In this document: piece after piece, positions 23,633 through 32,492 of the stretch
Position numbering within the stretch: the stretch's first letter is position 1
Layout: every line of letters starts with the position of its first letter
NCBI RefSeq assembly: GCF_001641615.1
Contig: NZ_LRRU01000023.1
Span: 186,001 to 250,000, forward strand
DNA: 64,000 nt
From: Pseudoalteromonas gelatinilytica
GTDB taxonomy: Bacteria > Pseudomonadota > Gammaproteobacteria > Enterobacterales > Alteromonadaceae
Reading direction: 5' to 3'
The notes under the pieces: model-generated
Told to the model about the DNA's origin: nothing
What the model saw: only the letters and a program-made list of their open reading frames with translations
Database searches by the model: none
Translations under genes and position numbers: made by a program

Positions 23633-24847
23633 TTATAGGTTCTGTCTGCAGCTATCGCTCCAATTTACCGCATTTTCGTATATCTTGGGAAGGTCAGCAC
23701 TTTCAATACTTAAATAGGCAACAGCCTGTTCAAGTGCCCACCAACTGCCAGTTTCGTAAGCTTTGACAGTTTCTAGTATGTAATAGAGGATATTTTTTTC
23801 TTGCATGAGAGCAGCATGAATTTCGTCAGGAAACGGCAATCGATCCAATAGCTTTTCCATTGGCTGATCTAAGATGGCATCGAGCAACGAAAACAGTCCC
23901 GTTAAAAATGCCTCACCTGATTGTTGCTTAGCAACACGCTGCGCAATAAGTTCACAAAATCGCGCTCTAACAACACAAAGCCGAGTAAGCTCAGCGGGTT
24001 TTGACTGGGCACTGTGGGCAGTAATAATTAGGCTAACAAACTTTTTCAGTCGTTCATGACCTAAATAGACAAGCGCTTGTTTTAGAGAGCCAATTTTGCT
24101 TTTAATAGGAAACACGCCGCTATTAATTAAGCGCAGCAATTTATAAGCAAGTGCGGTATCTAACGAGAACAAGCCCGCAATTTCACTTATATTTGGATCT
24201 GGGCGCATGACTTCAGCATAAATTGATAATACCAGCGCGTAGTTGTAATCAATATCGCGATGCTGAATCATTTTGGGTTTAGCAAAGAAATAACCTTGAA
24301 AGAAATCAAAGCCCATTTTATAGGCTTTGTCGTAATCATCGGCTGTTTCAAGCTTTTCTGCCAAAAGCTTTATTTTTTTATGTTTTTTAAGCTTATTTAC
24401 AACAGGGGCAATTTCTTCAAAGGGTGTCTGCTGAACATCAAACTTGATAAGACGAATAAGTTTTAAAAAGCGATCCCACTCGGGTTGGTAAACAAAATCA
24501 TCCAGTGCCAACTTATAGTTGTTATGAAAAAGCTCACGACAATATTCGTAATTTTCGTCAGTAGGCTCCATGGTTTCGAGTAACTCAATCACCACATCTT
24601 GAGTTGGCAAAAACGCGCAAAGGTCCAGCTTCAGAGACTCTGGACCTATATTAATTAACGCTTTTTTGCCCGACGTAATATGACGGGTACCTAAATTGAG
24701 CTGGTTTTCCATAATGAGTCGAGCTGTTGCTGTACTCTCAGACACATCAGGAAAACTATTCTGTAAACTATCTCTAAATAGTAGCTCATAGGCGACAACT
24801 TGTTGACGACGATTAAAGACCGCTTGCCTAGCAACAAATACAGCCAC
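23633..24847 (-). CDS. EAL-HDOD signalling protein with degenerate EAL domain
   Basis: A 404-residue cytosolic protein of YuxH-like architecture. Residues 1-200 are an EAL-type fold in which the signature is VAYELLFR and the DDFG loop is DDFVY, so metal-binding and catalytic residues are lost and it should not hydrolyse c-di-GMP. Residues 205-390 are an HDOD domain (ISEIAGLFSLDTALAYKLLRLINSG, SLKQALVYLGHERLKKFV). Such proteins act as protein-interaction relays. The start is GTG at 24847 with TAGG before it. It is the first gene of the DUF418/binding-protein operon. Confidence 0.9.
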   Translation of the reverse strand: MAVFVARQAVFNRRQQVVAYELLFRDSLQNSFPDVSESTATARLIMENQLNLGTRHITSGKKALINIGPESLKLDLCAFLPTQDVVIELLETMEPTDENYEYCRELFHNNYKLALDDFVYQPEWDRFLKLIRLIKFDVQQTPFEEIAPVVNKLKKHKKIKLLAEKLETADDYDKAYKMGFDFFQGYFFAKPKMIQHRDIDYNYALVLSIYAEVMRPDPNISEIAGLFSLDTALAYKLLRLINSGVFPIKSKIGSLKQALVYLGHERLKKFVSLIITAHSAQSKPAELTRLCVVRARFCELIAQRVAKQQSGEAFLTGLFSLLDAILDQPMEKLLDRLPFPDEIHAALMQEKNILYYILETVKAYETGSWWALEQAVAYLSIESADLPKIYENAVNWSDSCRQNL

Positions 24848-24938
24848 TTTACCTACTTTTTATATTTTATCTCACACTAAGTAATTAATAGCTGAAATTG
24901 ACAAAAAAGTCACTTAATTACCATGAATCACGCATTTT

Positions 24939-26477
24939 TTATTGATATAAGCCTGATAAATAGCCTTCTGCAACGGATTGCCACGTAAAACGGGCATTTT
25001 TAGCCTGTTCACATATTGCACACCATTGCTCTGGTTGTGATTTCTTAAGCTCAAGCGCATCGCTAAAACTAGTAACAAGTTCGTAGCTTTGTGATGCTAA
25101 ACTCTCACCATGGAAACTAAAACCACTCACATGATGCTCTACCGTATCACGCAAACCGCCTACACCATGTACTAAACATGGCTGACCTGCTCGCATCGCT
25201 AACATCTGACTGATACCACAGGGCTCAAACGAACTTGGCATTAAAAATAAATCGCCTAAGTGATACATGTATTCGCCAACAAAATGTGCGTACCCTTTTA
25301 AAAATAGCAGGTTTTCTTGACGAGCCATAACTGATGTCATAATTTGCTCAAGTTCAGCATCCCCTGAGCCTAAAATAATCATATAGCCGTTATGTTGTTT
25401 TAAGCGCTGACATAACTCATCTAACACCAGTCCTTTATCATAAGGCTGGCGAAGTAACAGTGCTTTTTGGTCCGTTAAACGACCCACACTGGTTACTAAT
25501 GGCCCTGAAAACGGCTGAGTTTTAAATTTAAGTAAGCGTTGATGCGCGATGTAATAGCTTGAATCTAATACCGGGCTTTTTGCCATCCATTGAAATAACG
25601 CATTTTCGGCATGTTGATAAAGACTCGCTAAGCTAATGTCATCAAGCTTCATTCCTGGGTATTCGCAACCATTAAGAATGCCCACTACGCGGCCTTGTTC
25701 ATAGGCTGCTTGCAAGTCAGCTTCAAGCCCTTCACCACCAAAAAAGCCCTTTTCAGCATCACTTGGACGCAATACTTCTTGGCAATAGGTTGGCGAAACG
25801 AGGTGTACTTTATCAACCAGATTAATTGCTGTACGCATTGGATTGAAGCAATCAAAATAACGCGGATCGCATAATCGTTCGCCGTTATAGCCTAAGCTTG
25901 GGAACCAGGCTTCTAGGCTTGAGCTATCCCCTTTAAAAGGTCGTATCCCTTGCAATGCAAGGTTATGAACAGTGTAGGCTAAAAATAAATGCGCTAGCTT
26001 TCTATAGCGGTTGTCTGTTTTAAGTAACAAAGCAACACAGGCACTATGCCAATCATGTAAGTGAACAACATCAGGAGTGCGAATAAGTCCTTGCAGCAGT
26101 GCCTCACAAACAGCAGCGTTGAAAAGCGCAAACTTACTTGCGTCTGTAGCAAACGGGCGACCTGGTTCATCATTACAATAAACAGCGCCGTTATGGCGGC
26201 TAAATTCCCAATGAGATATAAGCAGTTGCGTTACACCTTCATCACTCTTAGCAAGCTTCCACACATCCAGTTTTTGCATTTGACCTGCAAATGGTACATG
26301 CACTACACCTATGTGATGACGCTCTAAATAATCAAAGCCATAATCAGGGATCACTACATCAACACTAAGGCCTTTTTCAACTAACGCTTTAGGGCAATCT
26401 CTAACAACATCCGCTACACCACCGACTTTTGCATTCGGTAATGCATCATTCTCTGCAGCTACCATCAATACATGCAT
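24939..26477 (-). CDS. glgA: Glycogen synthase (ADP-glucose type)
   Basis: A 512-residue GT5 glycosyltransferase that extends alpha-1,4-glucan from ADP-glucose. The N-terminal KVGGVADVVRDCPKAL is the ADP-glucose-binding KxGGL loop (Val instead of Leu), HLHDWHSA follows, and the C-terminal lobe has SVGRLTDQKALL, LMPSSFEPCGISQMLAMRAG and GVGGLRDTVEHH with the conserved EPCG-Q motif. Longer than E. coli GlgA (477). It is the last gene of the glycogen operon, separated from glgC by a 122-base gap with a strong hairpin, so it may have separate expression control. Confidence 0.95.
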   Translation of the reverse strand: MHVLMVAAENDALPNAKVGGVADVVRDCPKALVEKGLSVDVVIPDYGFDYLERHHIGVVHVPFAGQMQKLDVWKLAKSDEGVTQLLISHWEFSRHNGAVYCNDEPGRPFATDASKFALFNAAVCEALLQGLIRTPDVVHLHDWHSACVALLLKTDNRYRKLAHLFLAYTVHNLALQGIRPFKGDSSSLEAWFPSLGYNGERLCDPRYFDCFNPMRTAINLVDKVHLVSPTYCQEVLRPSDAEKGFFGGEGLEADLQAAYEQGRVVGILNGCEYPGMKLDDISLASLYQHAENALFQWMAKSPVLDSSYYIAHQRLLKFKTQPFSGPLVTSVGRLTDQKALLLRQPYDKGLVLDELCQRLKQHNGYMIILGSGDAELEQIMTSVMARQENLLFLKGYAHFVGEYMYHLGDLFLMPSSFEPCGISQMLAMRAGQPCLVHGVGGLRDTVEHHVSGFSFHGESLASQSYELVTSFSDALELKKSQPEQWCAICEQAKNARFTWQSVAEGYLSGLYQ

Positions 26478-26503
26478 GCTTTGCAGTACTCCATAAAACT
26501 GTT

Positions 26504-26542
26504 ATACCAATCCGCACTACCACTTAATTAACGAATTGGTAT
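26504..26542. repeat. ATACCAAT ... ATTGGTAT inverted repeat upstream of glgA
   Basis: ATACCAAT (26504-26511) and ATTGGTAT (26535-26542) are perfect inverted arms around 23 bases. Read on the minus strand, the first arm continues ACCAATTCGTTAA, resembling the stronger hairpin at 47592-47623 (ACCAATTCGCTTAA). The two may belong to one interspersed palindrome family. Confidence 0.5.
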
Positions 26543-26557
26543 TATTCAAATATAAAT

Positions 26558-26580
26558 AAGGGAGGGACATGCCCTCCCTT
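26558..26580 (-). other. GC-rich hairpin between glgC and glgA
   Basis: AAGGGAGGG (26558-26566) pairs with CCCTCCCTT (26572-26580) across a five-base loop. On the minus strand, the coding direction, it follows the glgC stop by 20 bases and is trailed by an A/T-rich but broken T tract (TTATTTAT). It could be a partial terminator or a 3'-end stabiliser that lowers glgA relative to glgC. Confidence 0.6.
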
Positions 26581-26599
26581 TTTCATTTAGCGTAATTGC

Positions 26600-27901
26600 T
26601 TAAGCAAGTCGTTTATTATCTTGCTCTTGTTGCTTTAACTTCTTTGCAAGTTCATTCAACATATCACGAGTTACCAATACAATCCCTTTTTTCGAAACTC
26701 TAAAGCCATTTTCTTTGTCGGCTTTGTGATCGTAACCAATTTCAAGACCCGCTGGGATCTCACAATTGCGGTCAATAATAGCACGCCTAATTCGGCAGTT
26801 TCGCTGTATTTTTGCACCAGGTAAAATCACAGACTCTTGAATTTCACAAAATGAATGTACATACACATTCGAGAACAATAGTGATTTTCTCACTAACGAT
26901 CCTGAGATAATACAGCCACCCGATACCGTTGAATCAACTGCCATACCACGTCTATCATCATCATCAAAAATGAACTTAGCAGGAGGTAATTGCTCTTGAT
27001 ATGTCCAGATTGGCCATTTTGGATCATAAAGGTCAAGCTGAGGCTCTGGCATTACCAGCTCCATGTTGGCTTCCCAGAACGAATCAAGGGTACCTACATC
27101 GCGCCAGTAGGGCTGACCATCGGTGTTAGAGTCTCTAAACGGATAAGCAAACACGTTATGCTCTTCGATGATAGCAGGGATAATATCGTGACCGAAATCT
27201 CGGCCCGAGCCTTCCGTTTCAGCATCTTTTTTCAATTGTTCAAATAAGAATTCAGTATTGAAAATATAGTTACCCATTGATGCTAAGCAGGTGCCTGGCT
27301 TACCCGGCACAGAGGTTGGCGCAGCTGGTTTTTCATCAAAACGACGAACTCGATTACTTTCATCAACCGTCATTACACCAAATGTATCAGCAGCTTCTTC
27401 GCAAGGTACTTCAATACAACATACTGTCATATCTGCACCTGTTTCAACGTGTTTTGCCAATAAACCGCCGTAATCCATACAGTAAACGTGGTCACCAGAG
27501 AGGATCATTACATACTTAGGCAGCTCATGACGGATAATATCCATATTCTGGAATACCGCATCGGCTGTGCCGCAGTACCATTCATCACCGTAACGCTGTG
27601 ATGCTGGTAAGATCTCGACTGATTCGCCAAGTTCTTTCTTAAAGTGGCCCCATGCACGGTTTACGTGACGAATTAATGAGTGCGACTTATATTGAGTAGC
27701 AATACCAACACGACGAATACCTGAATTAATACAGTTCGACAGTGGAAAGTCGATAATTCGGTGTTTACCACCAAAATACACTGCTGGTTTAGCACGCCAG
27801 TCTGTTAATTCATGTAAACGCGAACCTCGCCCCCCTGCTAGGATAAGGGCATACGTTTCTCTGGTTAAACTACTTATGTATCGATTTGCATAACTTGGCA
27901 T
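26600..27901 (-). CDS. glgC: Glucose-1-phosphate adenylyltransferase (ADP-glucose pyrophosphorylase)
   Basis: A 433-residue enzyme making ADP-glucose from ATP and glucose-1-phosphate, the regulated step of glycogen synthesis. The nucleotide-binding start ALILAGGRGSRLHELTDWRAKPAVYFGGKHRIIDFPLSN, WYCGTADAVFQN, ILSGDHVY and RDFGHDIIP are diagnostic. The C-terminal left-handed beta-helix (SVILPGAKIQRNCRIRRAIID) carries the allosteric contacts. GGAGAG precedes the ATG. It lies 18 bases after glgP. Confidence 0.96.
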   Translation of the reverse strand: MPSYANRYISSLTRETYALILAGGRGSRLHELTDWRAKPAVYFGGKHRIIDFPLSNCINSGIRRVGIATQYKSHSLIRHVNRAWGHFKKELGESVEILPASQRYGDEWYCGTADAVFQNMDIIRHELPKYVMILSGDHVYCMDYGGLLAKHVETGADMTVCCIEVPCEEAADTFGVMTVDESNRVRRFDEKPAAPTSVPGKPGTCLASMGNYIFNTEFLFEQLKKDAETEGSGRDFGHDIIPAIIEEHNVFAYPFRDSNTDGQPYWRDVGTLDSFWEANMELVMPEPQLDLYDPKWPIWTYQEQLPPAKFIFDDDDRRGMAVDSTVSGGCIISGSLVRKSLLFSNVYVHSFCEIQESVILPGAKIQRNCRIRRAIIDRNCEIPAGLEIGYDHKADKENGFRVSKKGIVLVTRDMLNELAKKLKQQEQDNKRLA

Positions 27902-27919
27902 AACTCTCTCCGTCTTAAG

Positions 27920-30442
27920 CTAGCTGCTTTTCTTCTGTGTGTTTTGCTGTGCACTAGTATCCAGTAATGGCTCCAAATGCCAGATGTCGTCACTGTATTG
28001 ACCAATGGTTCTATCGCTCGAAAACATGCCACTGGCTGCAGTATTCAAAATACTCATTTTGGTCCAGTGAGCAGTGTCTAAGTAGGCTTGTTCAACTTGC
28101 TCTTGCGCTTCTACAAAGCTGGCAAAATCATGAGCGACTAACCATGGATCGTGCGGGCTCTTAATCGCCGCGATAATGTCGTCAAATAAATTAGGCTCAA
28201 ACAAGTTGAAGTGACCGCTCTCAAGTAATTGCATTACTTTATAGAGGCTGTCAGTTTGGTGAATAATCTGCTCAGGATTATAGTGCGCTTTGATATCATC
28301 AATTTGCTCTGCACGTGCACCAAATAAGAAGAAGTTGTCAGCACCCACTGCATCACGAATTTCGATGTTAGCGCCATCTAACGTACCTATAGTCAATGCG
28401 CCGTTCATCATGAACTTCATGTTACCTGTGCCAGATGCCTCTTTACCTGCTGTAGATATTTGCTCAGATAAGTCCGTCGCTGGGCAAATAGTCTCCATTG
28501 CTGTCACGTTGTAATTAGGTAAAAAAGCAACTCTTAAATACGGTTTAGCTAGCGGATCTTTGTTGATCACTTCTGCTACGTTATTAATTAATTTAATAAT
28601 TTTCTTCGCCATGTAGTAACCTGGTGCAGCTTTACCGCCCAATAGCACACAACGAGGAACAATGTTTGCTGTATCGCCTTGGCGAATACGGTCGTAAAGG
28701 TGAATAACGTGCAGTACGTTTAATAGCTGACGCTTATATTCATGAATACGTTTAACTTGCACGTCAAACATCATTTCGGCATCAAACTCTACGCCACAGC
28801 GGTTTTTCACTAATTCAACAAGGCGTTGCTTATTGCTGTGTTTTACAGCTTGCCATTGCTTATGGAATTTAGGGTCGTCATATAAACGGCGTAACTGGCT
28901 AACTTTACTAAAGTCAGCAACCCATTCATCGCCAATATGTTGATTAAGCAGTTTAGCCAACTCAGGGTTACAGTGTGCTAACCAGCGACGTGGTGTTACA
29001 CCATTGGTTTTGTTGTTGAATTTTTCAGGCCAAAGCTGATAAAACTCATTGAATAAGCCCGCTTTAAGAAGCTCAGTGTGAAGTGCAGCCACACCATTCA
29101 CCGAATAACTACCCACAATCGCTAAATACGCCATGCGGATTTGTGGCTCAGGGCCTTCTTCGATAAGTGACAACGCACGTTGCTTTTCAACATCACCAGG
29201 CCAAGCTAACGCCACTTCAGCTAAGAAACGCGCATTGATTTCGTAGATAATCTCTAAAATACGCGGTAATAACCGGGCAAATAAAGATACTGACCACTTC
29301 TCTAATGCTTCAGGAAGCAAAGTGTGGTTTGTATACGCCATAGTTTTAGTCGTGATAGACCAGGCTTCTTGCCAATCAAGCTCATACTCATCAACCAAAA
29401 TACGCATTAGCTCTGCTACTGCAATACTTGGGTGTGTATCGTTTAATTGAAAAACATGGTAATCGGCAAAGTCAGAGAAGTCTTCGCCATGTTTGCTAAC
29501 CCACGTATCAATGATGTCTTGTAAGCTCGCTGATGATAAGAAGTATTGCTGACGTAAACGCAGTTCTTTACCGTTCTCACTACTGTCATTCGGGTAAAGA
29601 ACCATAGTGATTTGTTCAGCTAAGTTTTTACGCGCTACTGCTTCAGAGTAACTACCCGCATTGAATTCGCTTAAATCAAATTCGTCGGTGGCTTCTGATT
29701 TCCATAAACGTAAGGTATTAACGATATCGTTTTTATAGCCAGGAATTGGCACATCATAAGGCACAGCTAACACATCTTGAGAATCTAGCCATTGGCGGTG
29801 CTCACGACCGTATTTATCAGTATAGCTTTCAACATGACCAAAGAATTTTACGCGTTTTGATTGCTCTGGTGCACTCAGCTCCCACGGGTGCCCTTCACGT
29901 AACCAATTATCCGGTTGCTCAATCTGATGACCATTTTCAATAGCTTGATTAAACATGCCGTATTCATAACGAATACCATAACCAATTACAGGTAATGCGA
30001 GGCTTGCACAGCTATCTAAGAAACAAGCAGCTAAGCGTCCTAAGCCACCATTACCCAGACCCGCATCGTGCTCCGCCTCAGCCACCTGCTCAAGTTCAGT
30101 ACAGTATTCTTGTAACGCTTTAGCTACTTGCTCATCTAAGTCTAAGTTTAAAATCGCATTACCAAGGGCACGGCCCATTAAAAACTCAAGTGATAAGTAA
30201 GCTGTTTTACGGCGTTTTTGTTCATGAATTTGCTGTTTTGTCACACGGCAACGAGCAACTAATCGGTCACGAATAGTTAATGCTAATGCATGGTATAAAT
30301 ACAGTTGTGACTTACCCACTTTGTCACGCCCAAGGGTGTAATAAAAATGGCGTGATAAATCATCGTCTAAGGTACTTTCATCAACTGTAGGCGCATCCTG
30401 CCAGCCCTTAACAACACATACTTGATCGGCATTTTTAGCCAT
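27920..30442 (-). CDS. glgP: Glycogen/maltodextrin phosphorylase
   Basis: An 840-residue GT35 phosphorylase that releases glucose-1-phosphate from alpha-1,4-glucan ends. The PLP-lysine motif EASGTGNMKFMMNGALTIGT lies near residue 680, preceded by KRIHEYKRQLLNVL and FLPNYNVTAMETICPATD-type segments. The N-terminal AYLSLEFLMGRALGNAILNL and GLGNGGLGRLAACFLDS are also conserved. Length fits GlgP and MalP; operon context favours GlgP. It overlaps glgX by eight bases, which couples degradation enzymes. Confidence 0.96.
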   Translation of the reverse strand: MAKNADQVCVVKGWQDAPTVDESTLDDDLSRHFYYTLGRDKVGKSQLYLYHALALTIRDRLVARCRVTKQQIHEQKRRKTAYLSLEFLMGRALGNAILNLDLDEQVAKALQEYCTELEQVAEAEHDAGLGNGGLGRLAACFLDSCASLALPVIGYGIRYEYGMFNQAIENGHQIEQPDNWLREGHPWELSAPEQSKRVKFFGHVESYTDKYGREHRQWLDSQDVLAVPYDVPIPGYKNDIVNTLRLWKSEATDEFDLSEFNAGSYSEAVARKNLAEQITMVLYPNDSSENGKELRLRQQYFLSSASLQDIIDTWVSKHGEDFSDFADYHVFQLNDTHPSIAVAELMRILVDEYELDWQEAWSITTKTMAYTNHTLLPEALEKWSVSLFARLLPRILEIIYEINARFLAEVALAWPGDVEKQRALSLIEEGPEPQIRMAYLAIVGSYSVNGVAALHTELLKAGLFNEFYQLWPEKFNNKTNGVTPRRWLAHCNPELAKLLNQHIGDEWVADFSKVSQLRRLYDDPKFHKQWQAVKHSNKQRLVELVKNRCGVEFDAEMMFDVQVKRIHEYKRQLLNVLHVIHLYDRIRQGDTANIVPRCVLLGGKAAPGYYMAKKIIKLINNVAEVINKDPLAKPYLRVAFLPNYNVTAMETICPATDLSEQISTAGKEASGTGNMKFMMNGALTIGTLDGANIEIRDAVGADNFFLFGARAEQIDDIKAHYNPEQIIHQTDSLYKVMQLLESGHFNLFEPNLFDDIIAAIKSPHDPWLVAHDFASFVEAQEQVEQAYLDTAHWTKMSILNTAASGMFSSDRTIGQYSDDIWHLEPLLDTSAQQNTQKKSS

Positions 30443-32492
30443 GATTTAGATCCTCTGAATTGGCGGTAAAAACCCAGCTGCTCATTGCAGCAATCTGGTG
30501 TTCCTTATCAACAAACTGTGTTGACATAGGATGAATGCTAGTCAGTGCTAACTGCCACTTACCTTTATCTAAACTTGGAAGTTGGCAAGTTACCGGCTCT
30601 GATCCTGCATTTAATATGATCAATAAAGCTTGATTTGTGTGCTTGTCTGTCAGGCTGTATATCAACACTTGACGATCGCCTTGATGCCAATCGTCTTGTT
30701 GCATATTGCTGCCTGATTCGGTGAACCACGCCACGTCATAACGCGGGTCATTATCGTGCACAAAAAAGCGATGTTTAAAAATGCTGAACTGCTTACGAAT
30801 GCGCAGTACGTCATCAATGAATCGAGTTAGAGGATGGCTTAACTGTGAGTCTTTCCATGCTAACCAGCTTGTGCGATTGTTTTGACAATAGGCGTTGTTG
30901 TTACCACCTTGTGAGTGTGCCATTTCGCTTCCTAATGAAAGCATAGGCACGCCTTTAGAAAGTAACAAAGTTAACAGCATATTTTTTTGTTGTTGTAAGC
31001 GTAATTTGCTCACTTGTGGGTCATTGGTAAAGCCTTCGACACCACAATTGAATGAATGATTACCGCTGTGGCCATCACGATTTTGCTCACCATTGGCTTC
31101 GTTGTGTTTATGCTCGTAGCTGACTAAGTCTGCAAGCGTGAAGCCATCATGACTGGTGATGAAATTAATACTGTTAAGTGGCCCACGTAGGTTATGCTCA
31201 AACAAGTCGAACGACCCATGTAAGCGTTTTGCAAGCTCGCCAATTACGCCCTGCTCTTGTTTCCAAAAGCGTCTAATCGTATCGCGATATTTATCATTCC
31301 ATTCACGCCAAGGCGCAGGGAAAGCCCCTAATTGGTAACCACCTGGGCCAATATCCCATGGCTCTGCAATGAGTTTAACTTGGCTGAGTACAGGGTCTTG
31401 ATTAATCGCTTGGAAAAACGCATGTGCCTGATTAAAGCCATTTGGGTTTCGCGCTAAAATGGTTGCTAAGTCAAAACGAAAGCCATCGACCCCCATCACT
31501 TCAACCCAATAACGCAAGCTATCAAGTACCAGCTGTAAAGAGTGAGGCGAATCAATATTTACCGTGTTACCACAGCCGGTATCATTAATATAATGCTGTG
31601 GTTTATCAGCAATGGTGCGGTAATATCCTAAGTTGTCTAAGCCACGTAGCGACAAGATAGGTCCATCGGTGCCCGCCTCTGCTGTGTGGTTATAAACCAC
31701 ATCGAGTATCACTTCGATATCTGCTTTGTGAAGCGCCGCGACCATTTCTTGAAACTCACTAATATCATCATTAACGAGATACTCTTTATGCGGCGTAAAG
31801 AAGTTAAGCGTGTTGTAGCCCCAGTAATTTTGTAAGCCTTTGGCTGTTAAAAACTGCTCGCTGATAAAAGCATGAACTGGTAATAACTCTAAGCAAGTCA
31901 CACCAATAGTGCGTAGGTGTTCAATAAAGCTAGGGTGGCTTAAACCTAAAAACTTACCTTGTAACGATTTTGGAATTTCAGGGTGACGGCAGGTTGCACC
32001 AACCACATGACATTCATAAATAACCGTTTTTCCCCAGCAGTGATTCGGTTTTTTACCGGTGTAAGGTGCTAACTCACGGACTCGTGATTTTGGCATATCA
32101 ATGGCATTGTTAACCTGGCTTAACTTTCCTACAGGCATTTGCCCATAGTGACGTTCACTCCAAGTAAACTCACCATACAAATCTCGGGCATACGGGTCTA
32201 ACAGCAGTTTGTGATTATTAAAAAAGAGTCCTTTTTCGGGTGCGTACTCACCATCAGCGCGAAAACCATACAAGGCGCCACTTTTCAGAGGGCTCACTTT
32301 TAGTGTCCAGATACCACCTTCATTCAAATGCATCGCTAAGGTGAGAATTTCTGAATGACCACTGCTATCAAATAAGCACAATGACATATGCTGTGCTTGT
32401 GGCGCGTACACAGCAAAGTTAACGCCATTACCAATAACAGACGCACCCAACGGCGAGCTCACACCGACTTCGAGTTCGACACTATGACTCAT
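30435..32492 (-). CDS. glgX: Glycogen debranching enzyme
   Basis: A 685-residue GH13 isoamylase-type enzyme hydrolysing alpha-1,6 branches left by phosphorylase. An N-terminal CBM48 (SPLGASVIGNGVNFAVYAPQA) precedes the barrel with DVVYNHTAE, the nucleophile motif GFRFDLATIL, IAEPWD for the acid/base, and NFITSHDGFTLADLVSYEHKHN. These are GlgX rather than pullulanase features. It overlaps glgB at its 5' side by 11 bases and glgP at its 3' side by eight. Confidence 0.95.
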   Translation of the reverse strand: MSHSVELEVGVSSPLGASVIGNGVNFAVYAPQAQHMSLCLFDSSGHSEILTLAMHLNEGGIWTLKVSPLKSGALYGFRADGEYAPEKGLFFNNHKLLLDPYARDLYGEFTWSERHYGQMPVGKLSQVNNAIDMPKSRVRELAPYTGKKPNHCWGKTVIYECHVVGATCRHPEIPKSLQGKFLGLSHPSFIEHLRTIGVTCLELLPVHAFISEQFLTAKGLQNYWGYNTLNFFTPHKEYLVNDDISEFQEMVAALHKADIEVILDVVYNHTAEAGTDGPILSLRGLDNLGYYRTIADKPQHYINDTGCGNTVNIDSPHSLQLVLDSLRYWVEVMGVDGFRFDLATILARNPNGFNQAHAFFQAINQDPVLSQVKLIAEPWDIGPGGYQLGAFPAPWREWNDKYRDTIRRFWKQEQGVIGELAKRLHGSFDLFEHNLRGPLNSINFITSHDGFTLADLVSYEHKHNEANGEQNRDGHSGNHSFNCGVEGFTNDPQVSKLRLQQQKNMLLTLLLSKGVPMLSLGSEMAHSQGGNNNAYCQNNRTSWLAWKDSQLSHPLTRFIDDVLRIRKQFSIFKHRFFVHDNDPRYDVAWFTESGSNMQQDDWHQGDRQVLIYSLTDKHTNQALLIILNAGSEPVTCQLPSLDKGKWQLALTSIHPMSTQFVDKEHQIAAMSSWVFTANSEDLNHG

